A stretch of 62,000 bases of DNA from Acanthaster planci. Lineage: Eukaryota > Echinodermata > Asteroidea > Valvatida > Acanthasteridae. The notes under the pieces were generated by a model. That model was not told the origin of the DNA, made no database searches, and saw nothing but the letters and a program-made list of their open reading frames with translations. This document shows positions 1-12,200 of the stretch, in pieces (within the stretch, counting starts at the first letter, position 1; every line of letters begins with the position of its first letter). The stretch is from NCBI RefSeq assembly GCF_001949145.1, contig NW_019091393.1, forward strand, positions 161,252 to 223,251, in the 5' to 3' direction. The position numbers and the translations under genes were made by a program.

Positions 1-612
1 ATATACGTCCGTGAGTAATTCGGACACGGCCTTACACGCATTGGTCGCCGTTCACAAGGTACCGTAGAACCGGAAGTTAACGCGCAACTTCAGCGATCGT
101 CCAATGAGTCATTACTAACCTAACTAGAATCCCCTTCAGTGAACTCGGCGCGCGCGCTGCGCGTCGCAGGCGCACACACTCCTGACCAATCAGACCAAAT
201 TAAACTGTCTAGTGTATCCATGAGCCAGCGCGTGATTTACGCAGTAGGCATTATCACTTCGGTACCCGGCATTATCAAATGTTCATACACGGTCACGTGA
301 CCCGTTTCGAACAATGTAGGTTTAGAAAAACAGTGACCAAGGTATTTATGAATACAAATATTGGCAACTTTAGGATGATTGGGTGAAATCCTGTCGTGTA
401 GTCCCTCCATGCTATAGACCTCTATCATTGGGCAGTCATATTGCTTTTATGCAATTCAAAGCAAAACCATAGCATACCGATAACCAAACTGGGGCTGTGT
501 CCGAAACGGGCTTCCAGAGCTACGGGTAGGTCTACTGTCTACGCGTCTCCACGCATTTCCAATGGAGCGAAGACCTACACCAGGCTCTAGACAACAGATT
601 CGGATGCAGCCC

Positions 613-850
613 GAGGCCCTTTTCCAGTACTCGACTTGGGCTCCGTCTCAGGCTTCGTTCCCAAAACAAACCCCCGATTGTGGGCCTGAAGCGTATGAAT
701 TAAATTGGATTACTGTAATTTCTGGCTCTCCTGCATCTTTTTTGATGTTTTGTGACACTACTAATTACTGCGCTTACAGCTTCACAGTCATCTAGTCAAA
801 AAACAGTTGAAGCCTGAGACGGAGCCGAAGTTGAGTATTGGAAAACGGCC
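613..850. repeat. Inverted-repeat element (MITE-like)
   Basis: Positions 613-656 are the reverse complement of 809-850 with few mismatches. Both arms carry CTCCGTCTCAGGCTTC or its complement. The 152-bp spacer is AT-rich and has no coding signal. Long arms around a short non-coding centre are typical of a non-autonomous DNA transposon. No target-site duplication could be defined, so the outer ends are uncertain. Confidence 0.65.
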
Positions 851-3800
851 AGAGGCTGGAAGGAAAAAAAACAGTCGGTTTCCTTTTATCAATATGTGAA
901 GTTGTAATGCTATTGCCAAAGGGTCTACGGGGAACAAGACAAACGTGGCAGCATCGTGAAAAAGGTCTATCCGATCCTCCGTGCAAGAAAACGTAAGCTG
1001 TATACAGCGCTTATATCAAGAATGTCTAAGGGTTGTCGGAAACCACCGCGGGCATAATGTTGTTGGTGTAAGGAAATCAATCACAAACAAGAACACGCAA
1101 TTGGAAAAAAGAGAGAAATGAACTACCTTCTGCGATCGGAGGACGGGACAAGGAGGTGTTAGATCACGAAGACAAATGGAGCCGTTAAACGACAACGCGC
1201 GATTAAACAGTGCGCTCCTACGCACATCAGCGAAAGGACTTACCTACAGACGTTGGTCAACAAAATCTGGCGACACCTCAACGGCTCAAGAAACGCGGCG
1301 ACGAGTTCAACATATTTTTACAGTTACAAGATATCTTCTTGTTTTGAATTCTAATTTAGTTATGACCCTTAGTGTGCACCTTCAAGATGGTTGCCACGCA
1401 CACCACGATAACATAGTCATGGAATCCTGACTGTGAAACCTGATTTAATCAATCTTTCTAGCCATACCTCTTTTAATCAATTATGTTCCAAAGCAGGTTC
1501 AAACCATTGTCTCGCTGTCTCTTAAAGAGTCAGTAAGCTCCTGTACACATGTATCGACTCAGTTGAAGTAGCAGGTGTTAGTCTAGCTACATGTACCAAA
1601 CGCTGGCACATAGCAAGAGTGGAGGAACTGTCCATCCCAACCTCCTTTTGTCCAAAGCCTCTCTGAGTGTCCAAAGCCTAATTTGTAGAAATTGGGTTGT
1701 CTGGTCCAATTTAGGAAAGGATGAAAATCTCAACAAAGAGAAAGCCCGGACTTTCCATCTCATCTCGTGTGTATAAACAAATTCACTGCAGACGGACAAA
1801 ATAATAATACTGAAACTGAATATTATAAGCAGCATGGAATTTGATATTTCACGTAGAACAGTCCATGTTACATTATAAGCAAGTCATATTGAATCACTTT
1901 TTTGGGTTTCTCAGATGTAGGAAACGGGGGGACGACAACTTAACACAGAGGTAACGGTGTCCAGATTCCACTTTGATTGGTGCCAAGCTGTATTTTTGTA
2001 ATTCGCAATTTTACGAGAGAAAACCAAATTCTATGCTTCCGTGAGTAATGATGTTATTAGGTAGGAACTCACGTGCGGCGGGAAGAGCCAGGAGACAAAC
2101 TTCTGATGCAAGGGGACAAAGTTCAGCTGTTTTTTATTTCAAAACACAAAAACAAATTGCTGTGCAAAACCCGGTAGTCTGGTTTGTCCCCTCAAGCCAC
2201 GCCGTGCTGCCCCGCCCACTCTTAAGCCCCCTCTTAGGCCCACTCGCTGAACAGGCTAGCTTTACTTTTGAACGGACATGCCGTATCATCCTCACTTCGG
2301 AGCACAAATTGCCAAATTTACGATGCCGGGCGTTTCGCACGTATAATGTCCGGGCGAGCCCGTCCCACGCACGTATCGCACGTCAGATGACGACAAAAGC
2401 ATCGGGCGCTCCTCGTCTGATCTACGCCGCTGACTCGCAGTTATGGGGCTATAAATCAACTTCCGTTCGTTTTATTTACGACGCACCTTATGGGGGGAGG
2501 ATGTAAGATGTGATTGCAATTGACATGGACGAGGTAGAGGCTGCGTACTACTAGGGCAAATCTTCGACATGCCTTTCCCTTCCCCTTAGCAACAGTAAAC
2601 ACAATCTGAACCTAACTCCGCCGCGTCCCACTTCGCAGATACCAACCGCAGTTTCAAATCAGTTAGAATCAGCCCCGTACCATGCGTGGCTTGTCGGACC
2701 ACAGTGCGCGTACGTAGTTACGTAAATATGCCGTCTTGTGCGTCACACTCGATGCCTAAAATCTAGAGATAGCAGTCACCTATGTTTGCTGACTTGTACC
2801 ACGCTGTCCCGGTGCATAATTACAAACTTGAACGAAGCGTTTCACTGCCAAACTATATTTAGTATAAATCCTTTTTTTATATTGAACTCTTGATAGGTTG
2901 AACATGACCAAAGCACAATTTTTCTGGGGAAAAACTTTACCACGCTTTTGTTCATTACCGAAAGAATAGAACTGGTTCAAAATTTATTCGATCCACGTAG
3001 CTGGGTGTTTTTCCCGTTTAAAATTCGCTCTAAAGCATTCTACGTGAATGCATGCTTTTTGTTTGTAAGGAGTTTGTTGGTTCAAATCAGAGAAGGCTCA
3101 AATCGCAATTATTATTTAAATTGGTTTGGAAACTGCATTGGATGATTTTTGTCTGACAGTACACCTTTCTAAATAGGCCAGTTTTGGGGGGAACAAATAT
3201 TTACCTGAAACGGACGCACCCCTCGAGTAAATGTCAGCTAGTTGACAACTTAATTTGACTGTTTCCCTTGTTTTATTTTTTAGCCACCGCTTTTCGGTTC
3301 GATCCCATTTGGGTTCAATTTTTTGCTACGCGAAAACAATCGACACGGGAATTCGTAGATTAGGCCAAAATCCGTCCAGAATGATCTATGCGGCACGTGC
3401 GGTGACCGCAGGGATCACAGGCCGACAACTCGGCGCACAAGGCACAAGAAAAAAAAACACAAAAGCAAGAACCAAATCCGGGATTTATCGTTTCCATTAA
3501 GACTGAGCAGTTTGCGGTTTGAGAGTAGCCTGTTGCTGTTGAGAGAATTAATTGAATTTCCACTTCAACTTCAAACCTGCCAGGGATGATGTATGGTATT
3601 CTTCTTTCGAAATCGTACGTTTCTGGCGTGTTTTCCAAGACATTCAGGAAGTCAGAAAAGAAGCAGAAAAGGGGAAAATTCCGTTGTTTTAAAAACAAAA
3701 TTTGATCAGCCTGCACATTATTATGTTTTAGCTTACATCAGTTTTTCAGAACAGCACTTTAAAGTCCCATCTTGATCAATGACCCAAAGATGAAAGTTCA

Positions 3801-5717
3801 GTGTAATATACAGCTGATCCAAGATTTATCTTTCTGGTACAGGCCTACAACCAGGAATTCGTGGGGTAAATCAATTCCTAAATCTGGCTTGTACTTTTCA
3901 ATGTCAAAACAAGAAAGGCACACCACATTAAACAGCTAATGTCGCCCTCTGTAAAACGGTAGACTTTTCGTTCCTGATACAGCAGAATCCCCACTTTTAA
4001 TTCGTAATTTTTAATGTTCGGTGCCCTGTCTGAGTATGTGTGCGGATTTTGCTTCCTCCTTTATTCTCTCGGTTTGAACGTGTACGTCAAGAAACGATCA
4101 GAAGAAAGAATCAAGACTGTCAACATTCCCGGGAGATTTTCATAGAAGTTTACCCTTTTTATTATTTCGTTCGCATCTTTTATCCAGTACAATGACATAG
4201 AGGTGAACTGGCGATTACAAAACGGACATTCATACCTCTTCACATCCAAATATGCATAGTCAAGTTGCATTTCTGAATTCTTGAACTACGGACAAGGAGA
4301 TTTTCCAGCGGGCTAAACTATCACACTGAACACCCGCTGATCAGGCAAAACATGCAAAATGCGCTACTCTAGTTAGTTTGTTTTGTCATACGGTATAGCG
4401 TTGGACTAAAAAATGTCACGCAAGTAAGTAGAGAAATGCTCAAACTCACGCAGGTATGCAATGCCACACAGTGAACGCAATCGCCATTTTGAATGAGAAA
4501 CGAGGTTGCCGTTTTGGTGGTGGCGTACGCGTGCCAGTCCGGCCTCTTTTTAACTCAATTGTACAAAGAACACATGGCGTGTTGCGATTCGATTCTATTG
4601 CTAGGAAAGAAACATACGACTCACAGTTTGGTAAGCAAAGCATAAAGTATTCGCCAGTATTTCTTAACTAATAATGACCAATAAGAATGACAGTTAAATG
4701 CACACCACTCACAGTCTTTTACCATCTTACCAAAGTCCTGACTGGGTGAACGGAACTGAGATATAAAAAGACGACTTCACAAGTGTTTCCAGAACTTTGC
4801 TATTAAAGAAAATTGTTTCACGTGCTTTACGGTCACCGTTCTCACAAAACAGCGGGTAGTGTTTTTCTTAAATATCGTTCCCTTACTATTTTAAGAATTT
4901 CCTCATCCAGTAGATCACTTGCCAAAAGTTACAGTTTTCCCCTTTCCTTTCTAGGTTATATCATTCACACCTCCACACAGAGTATTACCAATTTCGCAAA
5001 AGAACTTTACTTTTTTTAAAATGCTGGTTTTCTAGTCATTCTTGTAGAACAACAGTACTTGAAAACTAGTAAGCATTATTCTTCGACATTATTAATAACT
5101 GTTAATATTGCACCAGAGAGTGACACCAATACGGATTTATTATTCTATCAGTTTAAACCACGTCGCAAAAATAAACTCGAACTATCATTTAGTGAATACG
5201 GCGGATGCAGGTATTAAGAGTCGGATGCAATGTTCCACAGGCCATTGGCACCAGTGATTCGTTGGCCCTACTTCGCTTCAATTATTTACAATCACTCATT
5301 TCACAACGCTGTATAGCTTATTATCTTGTTTTGATGCTGAGCGGGAGTTATCAATGAAATATAACTAGTTTTTGTAGCTTTCACGAAATCGAAAATTCAG
5401 AGAGGGAGACGCTGAAACTTTTCTTGTGCAAGCGAATGTTGCTGTTGTTTTTCTAGACTTCTAAACTCTGAGAGTGTTTCGTAGGCCCCACACACAGTGT
5501 CTAATAGATAATCTGTCCCTGCAAATGTTGTATGCAAGTAGTCAGAATGCAAACATGACGGGCCGGACCAAGTGGAACCTGCAGAGGACTGATATTCTGG
5601 CCTGAAAAAATACATCAGTCAAAGTCAGACTTAGACTGGTTCCTAAATGTAATCGATGGCCTCTCTGTGGTTGTATTTTCCCTTAAATGTAATTGGTTCG
5701 GTCCGACATACAGAGGC

Positions 5718-6120
5718 TAGTTCGATGAAGGGTCATAGTTAACCATAGTTCGACTAACTCTGATCGAACGCACACGATAGTCGACTGTGGTTAAACTAGT
5801 CTTGTGACCGTTTCGCGACCAGCCTACCGAAGTTGGTTGCATCTTTGGTTGCTATAGCCGTTTTAATAGCACAGTGTAGAGAAGGCCAGTTATAAGAACA
5901 ATGGTGGTAAGACGGATAATGTAAGCATGTGACTAGTGATCGATCATTTTTTCACTTTTCGTTTGTAATTTTTGCCCTTCCTACGCCAACTTTTTCTCCC
6001 CACAGGCCTAAATAACCTGGCAACGGTTGACCATAGTCGACCGCACGCCAACTTCGCTGCACGTGCACTTGGTGGGTCACGAACCAACCACAAGTTAACT
6101 GCTAGTCATTGATCGAACTT
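5718..6120. repeat. Degenerate inverted repeat, about 400 bp
   Basis: The left arm (5718-5794) and the reverse complement of the right arm (6021-6118) share blocks in the same order: GTTCGAT, then GTTAAC, then GTCGACTRTGGTYAA. The blocks are separated by gaps and substitutions. This looks like an old MITE. Chance similarity is possible for the middle part, but the last block is a 15-bp match with two transitions. Confidence 0.4.
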
Positions 6121-7663
6121 TCCCTAAGCGTCACTGAGCACTGAAAAGAACAGCGAGGAGCCTCACGCATGCGGACGAGCCCGTGTCCAAGGTACAAAAG
6201 CGTTGTCGGTACTTCAGTAACTGTCTGTTATTTCGACTAATGCCATTTACTCTAGGCAAATACACGTTTACTTTTACATAATTCACAGACGCGTTCAACA
6301 GATGTTCACCTGCTAAGATTCACATAAATAATCGGTCCACTGAAGCACCAAACGATAACTTAAGTATACATTTGTACACGTGTCAGTAAGCTATTTTACT
6401 TCAGATTAGAACACGTTAGACCGTGACGCAGGCAATCTTATTAAATCTTTTACTACAAGACATATTTGGTTTAATCTCTCGTCACTGCCTGCCATTCCGT
6501 GGGCTACGAACGACAGAAAGCATGGTACCTTAAATAGATTCCACAAAAATAAATTCTAGTTGGTCCTCGCTGCGAGGTACCTCCAAATATTAACGTATTT
6601 CTGAGGACTGAAAATGAACTATTTGTACGTCTTCGAATCCCATCAAAATGGTGCATTTCTGTGTTAACAACTGGTTTTGAAGTAAACTACAGTCCTAATT
6701 TAAATCTGGCGCGGCAAGACCGTACACATGGGAACAAGGTTGCCTGGATAGGGTTTTGTGCACGTGGCCCGTCCATGGCCTTAATCTCGAGGTATGGGAT
6801 TTCTCAATATCGTTCATGAACACTTCTAGTGTTTACAAATTGCATTCCTGGTTTTGTTTACCAATGAATCCCACGGATTAAAGGCATGTTAGTCAATAAT
6901 TAACCTCTCCTACAAACTTGTGATTTCAGAAACAAATAAATACCATAAAAAGTATGTACACAACTACAAAGCTATTATGTTTAAGATTGATGCTTTAGAA
7001 GATACTCTGTGTAATGTAAAATAAAACTTGAATCTATGTAGAAGCGGCAAGCTGTGTTTCATTGAAAACAGACTCAGCAAAACAGCCTTGGCTTGATTTT
7101 CTCGTTGACTTTGTCAACAATGCCCGACTCAAAGCGCGTTTTTCTTTCCTCAGTACATTTCCTTTTGCCCTTCTGAAGATATGCCACGATAAACTCAATT
7201 TCCGGGCGCTCCATCAGCAAACTCCGCGCACAACAAGCCCACACCCGGTGATTCGCTCAACCCTGTCGCCATTCAAAATACAAGGCGTCAGTATCGGCTA
7301 TTACTACATGTCATACCCGTGACTGGCCAATTCCACCTCCTGTCAGGAAAGTAGAAATGATACGCGACCAGGTGACGTCATAGCGGTGAGTATCCACCTC
7401 ACTCCAGTGTGGTAGTTGTTTTTTTTTTTTCTGGTAGCATCAAAAAATCCCTCTAGAACCTGCCGCGTAAATATGTAGTCTGTGTTATGTAATCTTTACG
7501 GAACCAGTCTGGAGTAGTATCCTAATAACTATTACAGTAAAGATCCAAAACGTATGTCAGCACCAGACTCCACTCCACTATCTGTGAGTGTCTGTAAGTA
7601 CAAGTAACGTCAGATTTCTGTTTGAATATTTATGAAGTGTAGTAAAAAAAAAAAGCAGCATGG

Positions 7664-7669
7664 TTTATT
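7664..7669 (-). terminator. Candidate polyadenylation signal
   Basis: TTTATT on the plus strand reads AATAAA on the minus strand, about 725 bp beyond the TGF-beta stop codon. It is the first canonical hexamer I found in that direction. A hexamer alone is weak evidence. Confidence 0.2.
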
Positions 7670-7684
7670 TCGGGAAAACAGTGA

Positions 7685-7781
7685 GAATTACTGGTCCCTC
7701 GGTGTAGGTCAGTTTGACTAACTTCCTCCGCTTCGCGTCGGGAGGTAGTCGAGCTGACCTTCTCCAAGGGACCAGTAATTC
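7685..7781. repeat. 97-nt imperfect hairpin
   Basis: Positions 7685-7699 (GAATTACTGGTCCCT) are perfectly complementary to 7767-7781. Further inside, AGGTCAG (7706-7712) pairs with 7754-7760, and a CCTCC/GGAGG block closes a loop near 7730-7741. The fold is about one hairpin long, as for a pre-miRNA or a small foldback element. It lies about 600 bp beyond the stop codon of the minus-strand TGF-beta gene, so it could also sit in that gene's 3' UTR. Confidence 0.6.
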
Positions 7782-8393
7782 CAAATACTTCCCCTCAAAC
7801 CATACTGTATTTGTATAACATCCACAGAAAGTTGTGAAGGAAGAACAAAGGCCGCTAAGCCTTGTGTGAAACCTGCTACCTCGTTCAATGCACGTCATCC
7901 TGTGCGCACGTGTCACGGCCCACGCAAAAAGGGTCGACCCTGCGTTTTTGTTCCGAAAACTTTTATCCAATGAGAATTCCAAAAAATTACGTCATGCATC
8001 CCGAAAAATCAGCATATCCTAGCGCATAATAAGGACGACAGAGATGATCGAAACGCAGAGTATCTCGAACGTAGTTGTCGCACAGATTACAACCTTTGTT
8101 CCTAATAACATTTTAGGACGACCGATCTTTACCCATTTTACGTGCAAGTTTTACACTGCAAGTTCTGTCAAGCTGCCTTACGTTTTAATTAAAGATTGCA
8201 TTACATGCCTTGAACTACTTACGTCAGACAAACATATAAATAACTTAGTTTAAAATGCATTTATCATACAATATAGTGTGTGTTTCTACAGTTAATAAAA
8301 TTGAAGCTCAACAGCTCAAATCTGATGGTTTTTCTCTTTTTTTTTTCAACAGAAAGCTCGGTTGGAACGCAAAGACCTGAAAAGAAGTTCTCC

Positions 8394-9259
8394 TCATAGA
8401 CACTGACATTCTAACACCACAGAGTCCCTTTGTACGGCAATCTCGAGACCACCGGTGCCGTTCACGAACAAGTAAGCGGTCGACCCAAATCTTGTGGGCG
8501 CGCAACACGGAGCGTTCCAATCGTCGGGATCGATGGCGTGCATCAAAGATTTGATCCGAGAGTAGGCGGTGGCCGGACGGAAATTGGTGGGACAGTCCCC
8601 CGCGCACTGGTACGAGACGTAGTGGGAGGGCTGTATGATCCAATCGCTCCACCCAAGTTCGCTGTAGCTGACGTTCTGCCCGTAGCGGCAACAGGTCGTG
8701 ACTCCGTCCCCGAGCGAGCAGTCGTAATCGTGCTGCCCTGCTTGCCGTCTCTCCCGGCTGAAGACGGGGCTTGCCTCGTGGTAGAGCACCTCCACCCGTG
8801 GCTGAACGGCGGCAGTCTGGCCTGCCACTGAGCCTTGCTCCAAGTCGAAAATCTTCTCGGCCGAGCGCCCCTCGGTGGTCACCACCAGGGCCAGCTCGCC
8901 CTGGGGCCCGTCCAGCCACGCGCGTACCGCCGGCGAGATGTGGAACGTCTTCCAGCCGGGGGAGTAGATGGAAAGTTCCCTGGAGTCCAGGAGTTCCACC
9001 TCGCTGCCCGCCAGCAGTCCTGTGCTCACCTCAGCCGTAGAGGTGTTATCTCGGCGAACCATGTACACGGAGCATGTTACCGTTTTAGCCTTCGACCGAC
9101 GGCGGTGGGCGTGACCGGTTGGGTGGGGGCGGAGGTACAATTTGAGTTTCGCGTCCGCGACATCATTAGCATGCCGGCTGGACGAAACAGCGTCCCCACC
9201 GAAAAACAATGTGACGGGTTTCAAATGTCGACTAAAGTGAACGTTTTCCTTCGATGAAC
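8394..9259 (-). CDS. TGF-beta ligand exon 2 (propeptide and mature domain)
   Basis: The exon opens after a T-rich acceptor at 9260-9263 and is open to the TGA at 8394-8396. It is markedly GC-richer than its surroundings. It encodes the C-terminal half of the propeptide, the RERR site and the whole cystine-knot domain. N-glycosylation motifs NTS (propeptide), NVS and NGT (mature part) are present. Both knot-forming CxC motifs and the paired CC that carries the inter-chain cysteine are intact, so nothing suggests a pseudogene. Confidence 0.93.
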
Positions 9260-12200
9260 CTGAAAAAAATCATACAGTAAAAAATACACTGAGAAAGACG
9301 GTCTTCCTAATAAATTGATCAATTGAACTGCTTTGGTCGTGAGTGTTCAATTTGTTGGCAGCAATGTGACCGTGACGCGTACATTTCCTAGTCGTTTGAG
9401 AACCAGCGAAGTTCACTTCTGACCAAAGGAGCCTTCTGTGCTGAAAAATAGCGCCCTCTCTTGGTCCAGCTCGAGGCCCATAGTGTGCCAGCAACAGTAT
9501 AATTGGGCAGGCCAAATTATAGCACAGAGCGTCCGCGTATGCCAGCATATACCGACATCATTTCGTTTTTTATCACTAACCAATGCTTGCAGAGGCTAGT
9601 TTTTATTTGTGTCATGGATGAAATGCCAGGTTGACATATTTTGAACGAACTCTTTCGGGAGCGAGCCGCATTAAACTTTGAGAAGTTTGAGAAAACTTCT
9701 ACTACCGGGATATTTGCCGGCTATAGTTAGGCCAGACCGCCTTACCATGGTTGGGACCGTCCTACCTACAGTTAGGAGAGACGCCACAGTCTACGTCCAC
9801 AAGTATAAGTTTAATGTAACACCAGCATGCTAAAGTGTCCCGAATTCTGTGTTAACCAAACCAAATTATTCAACAAATGAAACATCTGGAAGTCAGAAAC
9901 TATTATACCAAAACGTTTACCGGATAAGTTGCTCAAGTTCTCTGTTTTGTATGGGGAAAAAAATAATAAATCGCATGAAAACGGAGCCTTTATTGCAGTC
10001 ATTTTCAGCTGGTGCAATTACCGCCGACCACCTGTCCTAGGAACTGCGGTTGACCTCAACCTTATAAATAGATACACCATGACCAGCGAAAAATGATCTT
10101 TTTTCACCTGCAGATAATACGTTTCCTTGCACCATCGCTTTGAAAAAAAAATGGCAGGGCGCCACACGGCGGCAACAAAGAGCGGGGGGGTTTCGTTTCA
10201 GCCATCCCATTCATGCTCATGTTTTATCATTTATTGTTGTGAGATAATTGGACTGGGGTTTCCAGTCTGAGCACCGAGGTGGGACGACCTCCTGACTAAA
10301 CGTGACAAGTGTTTCTTCATTTCTTTTTTTTCCGGGGCACCTGTCCCAGGACGCCCACGCTGTTGTCAATTGGCATTTAAAACACGAAGGGCTAGCTACG
10401 CCTAATGTCGGGTGCGGCGTGTTCACGGTTTTGGTGAAACTGTCCAGAGCGCAGCATTCCTTAGCGATATATCATAATAATAATTAATAGCAACAATGGT
10501 AACGGTGCACGCGCATCAAACAAACAACCCACGAGTGCGTTCCCTTGCAAGAGTGTGACTCACGATCCTCGCGTCATGTTGACCGCGCCGCGACCTATAG
10601 TGTGGTCGCACTCTAACAGACCCGAACGCGTGCAGGCTCCGTCAGAGAGTGCTTGCGCTCAACTTCAAGGCCTTTCGCGGAAAAGGCCTTCCCTGTACCC
10701 ATATGTGTCACTAAATTGCTGGAGGCGGTGCTGCTGAAGTCGATGGATAACTTTGATGGATGTAACTGACTTAAATAACGACTATGCCCTCGGGGTGCCA
10801 CAAGGCCCACACGCTCACCACGCGTGCTCGGAAAGCCTGGTGAACTTCCAACCGCATCGTCGCGGGGCAAGCCCGTGGGATCGGAAGCTGCATATACTGT
10901 ACATGTACAGTACGTGGCATGTACAGTCACACTATCATTGCCAAGTTTATCTACACAATTTGCAATTTTGCTGCCCAGGTTAGTAGCAAGGAAGAAGCGG
11001 TTTCATTTTCAATATAACAAAAAGAAAAACGATAACCTTTGACACGTTGGTTTTCAATAATCGTCTTCTTTAGTGGATCATTCTCTTCTCTTACTTCTTG
11101 AATAGTGAAAAGTGCCCCACTTTTTTCTTGAAAAGGCTTGCTTTCTCAAAGATTGTGTTATTATCCAACGATATCTGAACTCCAAACTGCAGGCAGGTCA
11201 TTGGGGTTTGTGACTCGTAAAGGATCTATGAGACTTTCACATCAGGCATTTCGTGTGTACCTCGACATCGACTCTTTGAGCAGGAATTTCGTTGCCTGCA
11301 ACTGTTGGTCGGGCCTGTGAATGTTCGCACAATAATAATCTCGACTCATCACCATCGCACAATCTTGGCTTCACACTGTTCATTTGAGTTCCCGTGGCAA
11401 TCTAGAATCTGTAAATTCAGGATTTCAGAAAAGCCTGTATGGCATAGCTTCCTCAAATTTGTACTAAACATCAAGCTACCCTTTAACAGTGACCTGTTTC
11501 GAAATACGATGCCAAATACCTCGTGTGTGGTGATAAGTACAGTTGTCGCGAAGAGCAGATTTTGCGCGCAACTAGACGACCTGGCGGGTTCGTTGGGCGC
11601 AGCAACAGTTCAGTGTGAAACTTCCAGAAAGTTAAACCCTTGCAACTTGAACTTTCAGAACATGACCAGAACCGAAAAGTTTGCAGAAAATTCACCAAGC
11701 AATTAATGGTTATCTCGCAGGTCGGGCTCACTATCAACGGGGTCGAAGGACAAGAGCCAACTTGTGTCACAACCAAGCAAACTTCTTTCCACATTCCAAT
11801 TAAATTGAACTTGTTTTCAAGGGGTTTTTTTTGGGGGGGGTCGATGCATTTGGTGTTCTGACTCAGTGTACTTCACAAGAAATAGCTTTGAGGTGACTTT
11901 TGATAAATATTCATGAATCTCATCAGCAGTAGGTACCCAAGAAGCTGAAACGTTCGTGGTTTGCTGTAAACTAACTTGATTCTTTCCCTAAATCTGTTGT
12001 TTTTTGGGGGGATACGCATTGGCACTTTCTTAGCAATCTGCTGCTCAATTTAACCGCCCTTTCCAATTTCGCCGGCTGGAACATTAATCAGGTCAGCGCA
12101 TCCATCACTGTTGGTGGGTTTTCTATTTCTATCGGGGAAAAATCCGCGAAATGTTGGAGGACGAAATCGCGAAACAGAAAAGACCGGAATTCGAATGGAA

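Larger units (their letters stand above)
1..7660. other. Gene-poor left flank
   Basis: I recognise no gene here. Open frames are short or begin at non-ATG codons, and none shows a known domain. A GC-rich patch with a CCAAT motif lies around 145-190 and could belong to the promoter of a gene beyond the left edge, but nothing else supports that. Two degenerate inverted repeats (613-850 and 5718-6120) are listed separately. Around 490 the sequence GGGGCTGTGTCCGAAA looks like one end of a DNA transposon, but I did not find its partner. Confidence 0.6.

Noticed and set aside
2048-2506. 152-codon plus-strand open frame
   Set aside because: Composition shifts abruptly along it, no known domain and no codon-like periodicity by eye.
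8308-9040. Alternate-frame Arg/Pro-rich frames over the TGF-beta exon
   Set aside because: Shadows of the true minus-strand coding frame, which holds all the cysteine-knot motifs.
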